From: Priapulus caudatus | Taxonomy: Eukaryota > Priapulida > Priapulimorpha > Priapulimorphida > Priapulidae | Assembly (NCBI RefSeq): GCF_000485595.1 | Contig: NW_014577074.1 | Span: forward strand, 155,319-212,490 | Length of the DNA stretch: 57,172 nucleotides | Direction of reading: 5' to 3' | Shown: piece after piece, positions 10,013 to 22,734 of the stretch | Numbering within the stretch: position 1 is the stretch's first letter | Layout of the letters: the number at the start of each line of letters is the position of its first letter | Translations under genes and position numbers: made by a program | Notes under the pieces: generated by a model | What the model saw: the letters and a program-made list of their open reading frames with translations, nothing else | Databases searched by the model: none | Told to the model about the DNA's origin: nothing

Positions 10013-11701
10013 CTTGGTGAGTATAGCTGCGTTGCTGCCAGAGACACGAGCTTTCTGACAGTAAGTCATAATTTGCCAGTGTTGCTGAAAGGCTCTGATT
10101 GAAACTTAACTTTGCATTGCTGGGCTTATTCACTGTGTATCTCACTATCTGACTCAATAGTGTTTCAAGCTGAGCGTAAATAATCATGTTTGCTGGTCCA
10201 CAGCTCCTTTGGTTAGATCCACTCTAAAAATCTCGTTTCCCCTATTCTGTCTGCTGTTGCCTGCAGCAAAAGGTCACATCTTGTAAAGCCAAATAGTTAG
10301 CAAGTTACAGTAATGTCAGGTATTTAATGTACAATATATATATATATATATGTATTTTTCCAATTTTTAATTTGGCACATTATCTTAAGCTGAACTCTTC
10401 AAAAGCAATGATTTCTTGCCCATTCCCAATGATTGTAAGGAAAGCGAACATTTTTAAAGCATTTGGCATAATGGAAAAATCGTTGCTGACAGTAACTGTT
10501 GGTGAACATTGTCCACCTACTATATAGTGAATGGCATGGTCGATGACTCAAGACAATTTTGTGATTTGGTTCCCCTCCCAGGCATCTGTCAGTGAGACTG
10601 TCACCCCTATGCACACTAGTTATTTGTGCTTTTGGTAGTGTTCTGCTAGCAGCCAAAGCTCAAGTGATACGATGGCGAAACATTGCCAAATGGGTCAGTG
10701 TTAGCTTGTTAAGTTGGGTTTACCTGTACCGAAAAAAGTCGTTAGTTGTGAAAACAATTAATTTATTGCCTAAATTGCTGCAAAATACCATTGATTTATT
10801 TTTCGTTAGTCCTTATATCTGATCTTTCAGACATAGTAGGTGGCACCAATAGTTTTATATAGATGCAGGGTTCTAGCTGCCGTTTGCCGAATCGCCAAAA
10901 TGTAAATTACGCTTATGAGAAGTGAATTTTTTCTAGCCCAAATTTGCTAAATAACGAGTCGTATTTTGTTTGGTAACTATAGCACGAACTTGCATGGATA
11001 ACCGCTTCTAAGTTCAGAATATAGTTTTAGTGGTGTTTCGTTTTGGAAATGCAATGTTCAAGCAAATAATCTGTAAATAACTTGCAAGATTGCCTATTTA
11101 TTGACACTCTGAGACATGATAATATATACGCTATGAGGCAAGTATACGCGCGTACGCGTACAACGACGCCCCAAGTATCGCATCAGTGGCGATTAGCTTT
11201 TGTCAACACTCGGCTATGCGCATGAACTAGAATGCAGGTGGGCAGCAACAAGAGTACATGTCCAAGTCTGGGAAACGCCAAAACGTAGAGAATAGAGATT
11301 GCCAAGACAGTCTATGAAGCTAATTAAGATAAGAAGATAAAGCTAAAAAAGAGAAAGAAGATAGGAAGATATGAAGTTAAATAATTAATAGAGATTATTT
11401 TCCTAGATTTCTTCCATACAAAACACTGCATGTGCTATATATACATGTGATGTGTATGCAGTCTGCGGCATGTTTTTTTGCCAGCTCAAAGCAGCTTGTG
11501 AGCTTTTTTGTATAACTTTAGCAAAGCATGAACTCTATTCAATAGCATATACCAATGATATATATGTTTTTTGTGTGCAACATATTGTTGATGTTATAGA
11601 ATTCATGTGAACTTTCTAAATAAATATAATTCTGCCACAGGAAATCAATATTCTGACGTATCTACGCTCTTGTGTATTACGACAGGCATTTACAATAATT
11701 A
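10013..11701. other. No gene recognised (D1 3' part)
   Basis: AT-rich sequence with a short TA run at about 10335-10350. The D2 counterpart of about 9900-11510 is missing at the gap, so there is no second copy to compare. Confidence 0.45.
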
Positions 11702-12925
11702 GTGGTGACCTACCATTTTTATGGACTTCCTAGACTTCCGAACTGTTGTTATGCAGTGTGAGGAATGGTCTCTTGTCTGTTGACAAGAATGCCACCTGTT
11801 GGCGGCAGGAGTAAGATAATATAGGATATTATATAATATAGGATAATATAGTATATGTGTGTATATATATAGTGTGTATATATGTGTGTATATATATATA
11901 CGTGTATATATAGGATAATATATATAGTGTGTATGATATAATATAGGATATAATATAGGATCCTATATTATCTTACTCCTGCTGCCAACAGGTGCATTCT
12001 TGTCAACAGACAAGAGACCATTCCTCACACTGCATAACAACAGTTTGGAAGTCTAGGAAAGCTGAACCACCAGCCTAGTCAAACGCTATGAACCATGTGT
12101 GACGTTCAAAGCTATATCTCCATAAAAAAAGAAGAGGTATGGAAACAAAGTAAAGTTTGAGTGTGCGGTGGATGTCCAACGCTAATTTAGATGTAATTTT
12201 TATCGAGTTGCACGTAATATATTATCATCGGTAAAATGAGGCAAGCAAATGTTGAATTTCTCGTGTTTTGGAGTGTCATACTCCTTCTATATTATCTTAC
12301 TCCTGATAGTATCACAGCATGGGCTGAACGTAGACTGGTACTCGCTCCCACCTCGATTACTCGCCCCATCGAGTAACTAAGCCGAGAGGTGGGACCGGGT
12401 ACCAGTCTACGTAATACGATGCAGTATGCACGCCATCAATTTGATCTATCGGAACAGAGTGAGAAGAATGTCCCGGCAGGATAGGTCAAATGTATACATT
12501 GCGCTCAAAAGTGCAGAAAGAATTACTTTCTTAACTTCAGTTTAATCAATCTTGAGATAAGTAATTGCAGAATTGAATCGTCAAACCTACCAATGGAAAT
12601 TTGCCAGTTTTGTACTGTCCTTGGCATGGCTCTCTCCATCAACATTACAGTAGTGTGCAATGTCGGGATATGGTGGAGCATGCTGGCTTACAGAGCCAGA
12701 TGGTTGACTGTCAGTCGAAATGTGTTGATCCTCCCCGACATTGAAGAAATCTGTACGTTATACGTGCGTCTACCCTGCCCGCCATCTTCGTCGAAAGTTT
12801 GGACGCTGCGCGGCGAAATCAGAATGTACATTTCAATCGATGACGTAACTGATACAGTAGCGCGCCGCGTGGGTGTTATTTGTTTATAAACAATTTAGTC
12901 TGACTGACTCTCTCCCTCTCGCTCA

Positions 12926-12958
<33 letters not shown>

Positions 12959-13174
12959 CCCCCCTCTCTCACTTCCTCTCTCTCGCTCTCTCTCTCTGCA
13001 ATAAGAAAAATGTTTGCTGAAATTATGTGTACGCAACTGCGTATCTGCATATCTGCGCCTAATAAAGGTGTCACTACGCACGACTGAAATGTTACGTTTA
13101 TAACCGTAGCAACAGACCTCAGATGAGCCCAGTTGCTCTGCGGCACTTGTTACTTTTTAAGTTTATCAAATTAT

Positions 13175-13263
13175 ATCAGGAGTGTATAATGACAAACTGC
13201 CAACAAAAATATTGTCTACTGTACAAACAAAACTGTACAAAATTGTCATTATACACTCCTGAT
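13175..13263. mobile_element. Mini-hairpin element, D2 copy
   Basis: The same ATCAGGAGTGTATAATGACA hairpin and TAT flanks as 5874-5963, copied as part of the tandem duplication rather than by a new insertion. Confidence 0.7.
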
Positions 13264-15621
13264 TATATGTATTAAATTAACTGAACATTTCCATAAGGCC
13301 AAAACAAAATATAGGTGTGGTTACCGTTTCATGCCGAAAAAAAATAGGGTAGGTAGGTAGGGAAAACATTTTATTTACGAAAGCGCATGTCCGTAAAGGA
13401 TGTGCGTTGATGGCCTTTTGCAGCAGGAAGCTGTCGGCAATTCATTTTTTTTTTTTTTTTTTTTTAAATTTTTTTTAAAGAAAATTGACAATAAAATATG
13501 TTTAGGGTAGCTGGGAATAAATAGGGTCGGTCGGGAAACGGTAACCACAACCTATATTTTGTTTTTGGCCTAATACTGTGTTCGAAAACTCACTTACATA
13601 AAACTGTTCTCACTGCAAGTAAAGACGAGATCTAGAACCGTTCACGGAATTGAAATGCTCTAGAGTATACTTCGGTTTTTTATGCTGCTTGGTTTCTGTT
13701 TGCGTGAACGAATATCAGACCGGAGTGAGAGGCGTGAGATTAGCCTCAATTATGTGAGTATCACGGCCGAAGGCATCGCGTGAGAGTTGGCAGCCCCTGA
13801 AAACAGCACCAGTCAGTGAGGGGTGGCTATAGTATTTTACTTTGATGATAGCAGGAGATGATAGTAAGGAATTTGTAGTGAATACACTGCAAAATTGTCA
13901 ATTAATCTTGGACAAACAATGAATTTGGGCTACATATCGCTTGTAAATCTCACTGCAGGAGTTGAAATCAAATTTTAACTATTTCTCCCTAGAAAATAAT
14001 TTAGGCAGTGGTTAATCATGTGTGCTATTGAAGGAGGCAAGTTCTCAGTATACACGCCGTTTAATCGCGAGATCAAATGACCTTGACATGCTAAGGGTGA
14101 GATCTTATAACCATGTACCGGATTGCAGAGCATTGCAGTCCTCAGGTGGTAATCTATCTAAAAGTAAACATTTGTATTAACAGTGAATCATTTATCAGTA
14201 GTGAGTTCTCCTAGTACATTCTGTGAAACAAGAATGCCAATGGGTTCATTTGCCACGACGGAGTCTTGAGGGCAAAGTACGACCTTCTATTCCTAAACAG
14301 CTGCCATATCGAAGTCTCTCTGCCCCTCTACCTCTATCATCTCTTTCTCTCTCCCTCTCTCTCTCTCTCTCTCCTCTCTGTCTCTTCTCTCTCTCTCTCG
14401 TCTCTCATCTCTCTCTCCTCTCTGCTCCCTCTCCCTCTACAGTCCATCTTCCTCTCTCTCTCTCTTTCTCTCTCTCTCTCTTATCTCTCTCGATTTACCT
14501 AGGTTCCTCCAAGAAAGTTATTCGGCCACTACAGCACGATTTAGTAAGTGTGTATAATTAAGTCTACTTATTTGTCACAAATAAATTGTCTACTGATATA
14601 CATTCGAAATCGAACGAGTTGGGAGAGCCAAAGATGGTGAAAATAATAACGGCAGAGGCATTGCGGATAGCTAGATAACTCGGAACGCAGTGTTTGCCAC
14701 TGAGCAGAAAAAGCCTTAGGCCTGCAAGGCCTATAACTCCTAAACGCTGCAGGCCCGCCAGCAAAGCTGGAGGCCCGCCAATTTTTGGAGCAAATTACAG
14801 TAATAAAACAGCCATATCATGTTCTTCCTTGTGTTTATTAGTCATTATCAAATGTCCATAATCATAATCCTCTGTTTTTCTTTTCCTCTCGTCGGATGAC
14901 TGTTTATGCTTCTTTGCCGGGGCTCACGAATTAAGGAAACGCCACATCGTTGTGTATATGTAGCTCCTTGGTAAACTACGACTCTGCCACTTTGACAGCA
15001 GAGAGACAGACTGGTAGTCTGGTACCCCATTGGGGACTTCTATGGGGGTCTGGTCTAAGAGCAATCTAGAGCCATTTCAGGGTACTCCAATAGCTTACAA
15101 CTAGCAACATTTTTGGTGGAAAGGGAAAAATTATGTAAAATTACCTAAAGTACTGTAAAATTTTTATGGGCACTGGGGAATTCCGTCTGTGTTGAGTGTG
15201 TTCAAAGTAAAATGTATTTTGGTAGACATACAAGCTCTTACGTAGGGAAGCTTTTATTAGCTACCACGCCTGTATAAAATGTATATAGTTTTTTTAAAAC
15301 GTTAAAAACAATATGACAACGGTTAAACCTGAGTGGTGCGGACCGGGGCTGTACTGCTGTTTGCATGACTAGTAAAGTAAATACGACGTGCTTTTGGCAG
15401 GCTACAGTGACTTATGACATGTGTGTTAAAACTTGAGACAAAATTATTATTATTTACTGTATAATTCAACATGAATATTACCTTAAATCTTCTTAGTATT
15501 ATTTTAAAACAGTATACTGATCGTTTGTTGACTACCAGTGATACTTTATTGTTTACATCCAAACGTGAAATGCGCGGGATGTGCTAATTCTACACAGCCT
15601 AGCGCACGTGAACAGTGAGTG

Positions 15622-15980
15622 GGTAATGCTATCCCACGGGCGTGGAGGGAGGTGACCGCAAATGTGGCAGCACTAGTGTTGGGATAGTGTTTAGGATTAG
15701 GGTTAGGTGCAGGGTTAGGTTAGGATTAGGGTTAGGGTTAGGGTTAGGATTAGGGTTAGGGTTAGGGTTTTTGGCATCATGATATCTGTCGCCTAACCAT
15801 AGTTAATTTTTGTGGATCACAATGCCTATATATAGCGGCGGCGACAACATATATACTTAGTGTGAGTGTTAGTGTTGCGGTGTTGGAGTGAGTGTTACCG
15901 TTAGGGTTAACTTTTGAACGTCATCGTCAACGTTATCACGTGACCTTCCCTCGCACGCCCGCGTGGTAGCAACACCCGTG
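15622..15980. mobile_element. TTAGGG-bearing fold-back, D2 copy
   Basis: Second copy of the element at 8265-8620, with the telomere-like array at about 15694-15768 and arms slightly altered by indels. Confidence 0.65.
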
Positions 15981-17299
15981 AACAGTGAGCGTGCTGCACG
16001 GACCCGCGCACGGTAAATAAACGCCTGGCCAACACAATGTAAGGTTCACACCCTACGGCCAAAAGTAAGATCCACCCCACTTCTTATCGATTTTTGGTAT
16101 GCCAAACGCTGCTTCTGGATTTCAGGAACTGTGTTAACCTGTGTGTCCGAACATCCACCACGTTTGCTTGAATGCCAACTAAAAGTTGATTGCAGGGCAG
16201 TCAATAATATGCAGGGCGAACGCATTGTTTACGTGTATGTCACGGTTTTATGCCACGGATTAGTTTTCAAATAAATACCCCTTGAAAGTTAATATATGCA
16301 TGAACAGATTTCTACAGGTAACAGTTTCCCAGTGTTTTCGAGTTTTCGGTGATTAAATAGCTGTAGGATCAGCGGGTCCTGTTGTATCAAGACAAGAAGC
16401 TGTAGGCCCGGCATCGAAACTGCCGGCGGCGGGCCGAGCGGGCCGACGTGAATTTCGAAGCACTGCTCGGAACACTAGATATTCGAAACATGAAGAAGAA
16501 ATACGCCTATTTTGCATGTGTGGAGGGGAAATGAAACATGCATTCCATGTACAACCATTACTGAATATCGATACAGACAAATTCTACATTTAACTCTTAT
16601 TTTCAAACGAACGCTGTCTTGGTCTTTCTGAGAGAAACGCTTGTACATCAGCATTATTGGTATTTCATGAAGCATGTTATAAATAGTTACTTGCACATCT
16701 TGGCAGCACCCAGTGTCCTAACTGTGTAATTTTATACTGATTATGCTGATAAAAGCTTGATAGGCAATGTCCAAGTCTATCTATGTTGTTGTTAGATTTA
16801 GTAGCAAAGTGACGCAGTACAATATGGGTGGATGCAGTGATGTAAAGAGATAGAGGCGCAAGGTTAATTCAAAAATCGGCAATCCTTTATTCATCTGCTG
16901 TAAGAATTTTGAAGAAATCCTATTTTTTTATTAGGACTGGCAACAGCACTTTTTTACGCAGCTCCTCACGCATAAATTTACCCAGATGTCACAAATTTTT
17001 TTGCCAAAAAATAAGAATGTTTCACTGACTCTTCCTTGTCAGAAAAATGTTGTACATAGTGTGTGGTAGCTGTATCATCGCGTAGTAGCTCAGCTGTTGA
17101 ACATTGATCATTGACTATAATGCAGATCGTGAATGAATGTCGCGAAGTGTTGTTTGTCAAGCGTCATGTTTCCACCGCTTGCATTCTCAATTTCAAATTT
17201 GTAAAATGATGATAAATTATGGGCGTTGATATCTTGCAGAGTAAACAGTATTGTAGGCTATTTGCGCTCATTAATGCTATAAATAAACATGAGGTAGGT

Positions 17300-17324
17300 N
17301 NNNNNNNNNNNNNNNNNNNNNNNN
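17300..17324. other. Assembly gap (25 N)
   Basis: A run of exactly 25 N joining two parts of D2. Comparison with D1 suggests about 1.6 kb is missing here, not 25 bases. Confidence 0.97.
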
Positions 17325-17515
17325 TAACTTTAGCAAAGCATGAACTCTATCCAATAGCATATATCAATGATATATATGTTTTTTGTGTGGCAACATATTG
17401 TTTGATGTTATAGAATTCATCGTGAACTTTCTAAATAAATATAATTCTGCCACAGGAAATCAATATTCTGACGTATCTACGCTCTTGTGTATTACGACAG
17501 GCATTTACAATAATT

Positions 17516-18492
17516 TTATACGATTGAGTTTTGCCCACTATCATGTCTGTGATTGTACCTGTCATTTACTGGTTCTAAACTTAATTTAGTTGTTTTGGTT
17601 ATACGTAAAGAAGTGATATGGATCATGTTTTGGTTACAGCAATGGATTAACAGTAAAATATCTTATTGACAGCCTGGGTTCAAATCACCGTCACTGGACC
17701 GTGGGGTGAAGTCACTGTTGTTGTGCCCGCAGGCAGGCCGATGACTTTAGTTTAATGTGTTTCAGTCGATACCAGTTTTACGAATAGGTTAAGAGCACGA
17801 TAGTTCAGTTACAGGCGACTAAGGCACTACTACTTCTGTGTTTACTTGTGTATCTAGTTGAGGTTATTTACTCTCACAACCCCAGATCACAGTTCGTAAA
17901 GCACCGGCAGAGGTATAAAAAAAGTTGTAGGGGGTTAGGCTTATTGTACGATTTGTGCAAGTGTCATATATGTCAGTCCTGCACGACTGTCAGAGACAGG
18001 CATATTATTGTCAGAGTTACAGTGACATAGAACGATTAAATATTCAGTTGGTGGGGGGAGAGGGAAAATGCGATTTAATTTCTGTCCAGACTAGGCTGTA
18101 TCTAGACCGCACGTGACACATGCATGTGACGTTTGTATGTGTGCCTGGTGATAATCCGTGCCGATATAGTGTCGTGGGTGGACACTATATCTGAAGCCGA
18201 ATCGATAACGTTCTTATTGATGTAGCTGCGTGCTGCAAATTCTGTTTGCTGTACTGGCATGACTCAGCTTTTTTTCTTCATGGGGTTTTTCTAACCATTA
18301 TATGCTCTAGTACCGATATTTATGTTTGGTCTGACCACACGAGCAGTCTTACCGCATGGTTTCGCTGAATGTGCTGAATGCACTGAAATGTGCATAATTA
18401 TGGGTATCAACGGATCTTATTAATTTTATTTTCGAAAAAGAAAACATGACGTAATGGATGTCGCAATCACGACGTAAGATAGGTCGTTATAG
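17516..18492. other. No gene recognised
   Basis: GGGTTCAAATC at 17667 looks like a tRNA-type B box, but no A box or cloverleaf is evident around it. Nothing else was identified. Confidence 0.45.
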
Positions 18493-19310
18493 ATGGACAC
18501 TCCCTGGATGCGTCATCCCGCCACGCCTGCATGGAAACCCCAGAATGCTCCAGTTATCGAGATATGAAGTCGCAGTCTAAGCGAGGACATTGCCTCCTAC
18601 AAATATGCGATGCTAAACATAACAATAATAATGTTAATATAATGTTAGATATAACGAACGCAGCGCAGTAAAACGTGCGCATCGAAGCCCGTGTGGGCAA
18701 ATTTTCTTTTGTCGCGCCTCGTCTCAGCGTGGTCAGGCGTGAACGTGGGAGGACAAGGAGCTTCTTAACACCGTTGAGGTCGCAGGGCGAGCTCGCAATA
18801 GATATACTGTCGAACAACGAGCCGCCCCAACCTAGGCGTGCAGGTGAATTTATGGATTACTGCTGGCGCTGCACCGAATATAATAACCGAGCGTGACTGG
18901 CAGATTTTTGAATTATAGGTGTAACTGGAGTGGCGGACAGAGATAGCCACGGCTCCGTGCAGGCCCGGCTCGCGACTGTCGGCGCTTACCCGAAGATATT
19001 TGTCGTATTTGGCGAAAGAGTGTATCTTGGGCGGGGAAGGTTGGGTTATGATTGTCCGCGTTGCTGTTTTGGCAGTGTGTAGAGGAGACTATTTGGACGG
19101 TAAGTTTTCGGGAGCGTGCAATAAGCGTGCTGTCTGTTGTGTATTCATGGTTGTGTGTGTGCGTGCGTGTGTGCGTGCGTGCGTGCGCGCATGCCATTTC
19201 TGACTACGTGCGTGTGCTCATGATGCGTAATTTGCATGGCATCTAGATGTTGCATGATTACATTTATTTTTATCTGCATACTTTCATTTGTCTATATGCA
19301 TTATTACGTG

Positions 19311-19391
<81 letters not shown>

Positions 19392-19730
19392 CGTGTGGCT
19401 CGTGCGTGCGTGCGTGCAGTGCTGCCTAACCAACCGCATATATGTACGTGCCGGAAGGCTTCTGCCGATAATTTGCAACTGCATCTTATTTGGGCTATTA
19501 TTCGAGGACGTAAGTGTTTTACATGACATTCTTCAGTGCATCACGCCTCACAGGTAATCATGTACACTGAGGTATGGATTTTACTGGCAGGTAAAGGAAC
19601 GAATGTACACGTTAATAAATATTGGAGCGTGCTGTGCCGGATACTGCGCTAAATGTGCATGAGATAAAACTTAGTAAATATAGATGATAATGTATGTATA
19701 ATATAGATTTAGTGTGGAACATGGGCATGT
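18493..19730 (+). repeat. Segment T, copy 1 (partial unit)
   Basis: About 1.24 kb that recurs at 19731-21020, 25734-27060, 29327-30423 and inverted at 37165-38508. It has conserved words such as CAACGAGCCGCC and GGACGGTAAGTTTTCGG and ends in long GT arrays (about 19306-19410). ORFs through the GT array are not genes. Confidence 0.8.
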
Positions 19731-21350
19731 ATGGACACTCCCTGGATGCGTCGATCATCCCGCCACGCCTGCATGGAAACCCCAGAATGCTCCAGTTATC
19801 GAGATATGAAGTCACAGTCCAAGCGAGGACATTGCCTCCTGCAAATATGCGATGCTAAACATATACAATAATAATTAATATAATGTTAGATATATACGAA
19901 CCGCAGCGCAGAAAACGTGCCGATCGAAGTCCCGTGTGGCAATTTTTTTTGTCGCGCCATCGCTCAGCGTGGTCCGCGTGACGTGGGCAGGTAGCAAGAG
20001 CTCTTACCCGGTGAGGTCCCACTGGCGAGCTCGACAATAGCTATACCTGTCAGACAACGAGCCGCCCCAAACCAGCGTGCAGGTTGTATTTATGGATTAC
20101 TGGCTGGCGCGCATGCACGCATATATACACGCAGCGTGACTGGCAGATTTTTTGAGATTATAGGTGTTAACTGAGTGGCGGACAGAAGCCCGGCTCCTGG
20201 CAGGCCGGCCTGCGCGACCGCCGCGCTACCGAAAATTTGGCGTATTGCGAAGAGGTATTATCTTGGCGAGGGAAGGTTGGGTTACTGATTGCTCCGCGTG
20301 CTGTTTTGCAGTGGGTGTTAATGAGAGATGATTTGGACGGTAAGTTTTCGGAGCGTGCAATAAGCGTGCTGTCTGTTGTTGTGTTATTCATGGTTATGTG
20401 TGTGCGTGCGTGCGTGCGCGCATCCATTTTCGACTACATGCGTATGCTCATGATGCGTAATTTGAATGCATCTTAGTTCTAGATGTGCGTGATTACATTT
20501 ATTTTTATCTGCATTACATTCATTTGCTATATAATATGCATTATCACGTGTGTGTGCGTGTGGTGTGTGTGTGTGTGTGTGTGTGCGTGGCGTGTGTGTG
20601 TGTGGTGTTGTGCGTGCGTGCGTGCCGTGCGTGCGTGCGTGCGTGTGTGTGGTTGTGGCGCTCGCGTGGCGTGTGTGTGTGTGAATATTGGTGCGTGCGT
20701 GCGTGCGTGCGTGTGCTCGTGCGTCGTGCTAACAACGCATAATATGTACGTGCTGGGAGGCTTCACGATAACTGCATCTTATTTGGGTCATTATTAGAGC
20801 GTAAGTGTTTTACATGACATTCTTCAGTGCATCACGCCTCACAGGTAATCATGTACACTGCATGAGGTATGGATTTTACTGGCAGGTAAAGGAACGAATG
20901 TACAGTAACAAATATTGTAGGTGCTGTGCCGGATACCGCGCTAATGCATGGAGATAAAAATTAGTAAATATAGATGATAATGTATGTATAATATAGATTT
21001 AGTGTGGAACATGGGCATGTATGAGTTCCGTATATCTAGTATGTGTATGTGTTTAGTCTGTAGCATGGCTGAGTGACATATGTTAACATAGCAGCAGTTT
21101 TTATAGTTAACAAAAACATCGGCTAATTGACTGTCTGATAAATTATATAATAATAGTATATTGACGATATGAGGCAATAAAAATGAATTGTTTATGTTGA
21201 TTAATAGCCAGGAAATACTTAGAAAAGACTCACGCGTGTACTCCTATGTATTAGCAGGCTATGGAAAGCTAACTTGAAAAGTTTGTAAAAAAAAAAGGTC
21301 GTGCATATGGAGTAAGGAAGAGTAGTCTAATGAAGCACGTAATCTATGGT

Positions 21351-21418
21351 ATCAAGAGTACATAATAGAGTTATTATGTCTCCATTAGAGATATATATCT
21401 CTATTATGTTCTCTTGAT
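21351..21418. mobile_element. Mini-hairpin element, 68 bp (ATCAAGAGT type)
   Basis: ATCAAGAGTACATAATAGAG at the left and CTCTATTATGTTCTCTTGAT at the right are near-perfect inverted arms. GGT flanks both ends (21348-21350, 21419-21421). It is also present in B2 (27398-27466) and B' (about 36773-36841). Confidence 0.7.
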
Positions 21419-21707
21419 GGTATGCATACAGGCTTAAAATCTGTGTGCCAATCACGCTTTGAGGTAGAATATTGTTTTATTATAGCTATGTGTCCCTATA
21501 AGCCAGAGAATAACGCAGAGGTAGAAACATTACTTTTCACTGATCTGCCTATATAATCAGCTAGATTGAAATCATGCTAAACCCTCCAATGATGAGAGCT
21601 CGTATAAAAAGCCCTCCTGCGTAAGGATATAAATTATAATCATGTAGGGAACACCTGAGGTTTGGCCAAAAATAATGTGGAATACTGCAGAATAACGTAG
21701 AGATATT

Positions 21708-21745
21708 ATCAGGAGTAAGATAATCTATATTATCTTACTCCTGAT
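21708..21745. mobile_element. 38-bp mini-hairpin insertion present only in B1
   Basis: Arms ATCAGGAGTAAGATAAT / ATTATCTTACTCCTGAT are perfect over 17 bp with a CTAT loop, flanked by ATT on both sides (21705-21707, 21746-21748). B2 (about 27752) and the inverted B' (about 36478) read straight through with one ATT, so 38 bp plus a 3-bp duplication was gained here. Confidence 0.8.
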
Positions 21746-22169
21746 ATTATTAATAGAATTTATTTAATAGCAATGTTACTATATCTTTATTATCATATAT
21801 ATATGTTCCTGATATTATACTTGCAAATCTTATACTATCGAAATCGATTGAAACAGAAAATGAATCGGGTTATATCCACAGTAAATATGGTGGTAAAGCA
21901 ATTTACTAGCATGATAGTATTGCTTTATAGTGCCGTATGCAGGTTACTCGTACATAGTTACCATCCTAGTTTTGGTAAGCTAACAGCGGCATGGCCTGGC
22001 AGTTGACAAGGAACAGATTGTCACAATAGAGAAAAGAGATAGAAAAGAAGTTTTCCTTGATCTATGAGTACAAAATACTGAGCTGTGTTCAAAAAATGCC
22101 AGAAATAGCTGCCACTCCCAGATGGTTGCTAGGTATGTTATCCATAATATTATAGAATCTGTTAATAAA

Positions 22170-22305
22170 TGAGCGTTGCTGCTGCTGCTGCTGCTGCTGT
22201 TGTTGTTGTTGTTGTTGTTGCTGATACTGCTGTTGTTATTGTTGCTGCTGCTGCTACTGTTGTTATTATTGTTGTTGTTGCTGTTTTTGTGGGTGTTGTT
22301 GTTAT
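22170..22305. repeat. CTG/TTG trinucleotide array (B1)
   Basis: Imperfect GCT and GTT triplets. The B2 (28195-28345) and B' (35905-36045) arrays share a different structure, with a longer GTT run and TTTGTTTTG, so array structure separates B1 from the other two. Confidence 0.85.
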
Positions 22306-22504
22306 GCTGGTCCACCAGATAATGCTCTGTTAGGATTCTATTTCATGACTTAGAGTTCAATTCAATATCTCCTAGTCTAGGCACTGGCTGCTGCAACCTA
22401 CCTATGTAGTATTTGCATAATATACTGTCTGTATGTTTTGGTTTGCATTTGATGCCTTGGGATCGTACCGTCTACATTTCATATCCACCTTTACCTAAGC
22501 TCAT

Positions 22505-22734
22505 AGGGTCTATGTCCCCCAGGGTACTACCGGAACGTATCCTGGTAAGTTGGTAACTATTTGATATGGTTAGGGTTAGGGTTAGGGAGTAGGCGTAGGC
22601 GACTCCCTAGACTCGTTAATGGAGTTGGCGAGGTACGGTCCGGCCGGGCATATTAGATAGTACCAGGGTACGTTCCTGTATACCGGACCGTACCCAGGGT
22701 ACGTTCCGGCTGTACCCTGGGGGACATAGACCCT
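22505..22734. mobile_element. V-family fold-back with TTAGGG repeats (B1)
   Basis: Inverted ends AGGGTCTATGTCCCCCAGGG and CCCTGGGGGACATAGACCCT, with internal GGTTAGGGTTAGGGTTAGGG at about 22570. 230 bp, no ORF. Confidence 0.75.

Larger units (their letters stand above)
4391..11701 (+). repeat. 7.3-kb direct duplication, copy D1
   Basis: The sequence from GTGGTGACCTACC is repeated, almost base for base, from 11702. D1 contains a long fold-back, a GA/CT microsatellite, a telomere-repeat fold-back, a hAT-like remnant and unassigned sequence. No gene is recognised. D1 reads more cleanly than D2. Confidence 0.85.
11702..17515 (+). repeat. Direct duplication, copy D2, broken by a gap
   Basis: It matches D1 from 4391 onward at an offset of about 7.3 kb. 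It then stops at the N-run, and resumes at 17325 with sequence equal to 11514-11700. D2 carries many single-base insertions relative to D1, especially from 16900 to 17300 (compare ACGCAGCTCCTCACGC at 16957 with ACCAGCTCTCACC at 9575). Confidence 0.85.

Noticed and set aside
12593-12889. 98-codon ORF in D2
   Set aside because: The D1 copy needs frameshifts to match and neither version resembles a known protein; could be an exon fragment, but unsupported.
17640-17720. tRNA- or SINE-like GGGTTCAAATC
   Set aside because: A lone B-box match without an A box or repeated copies in the window.
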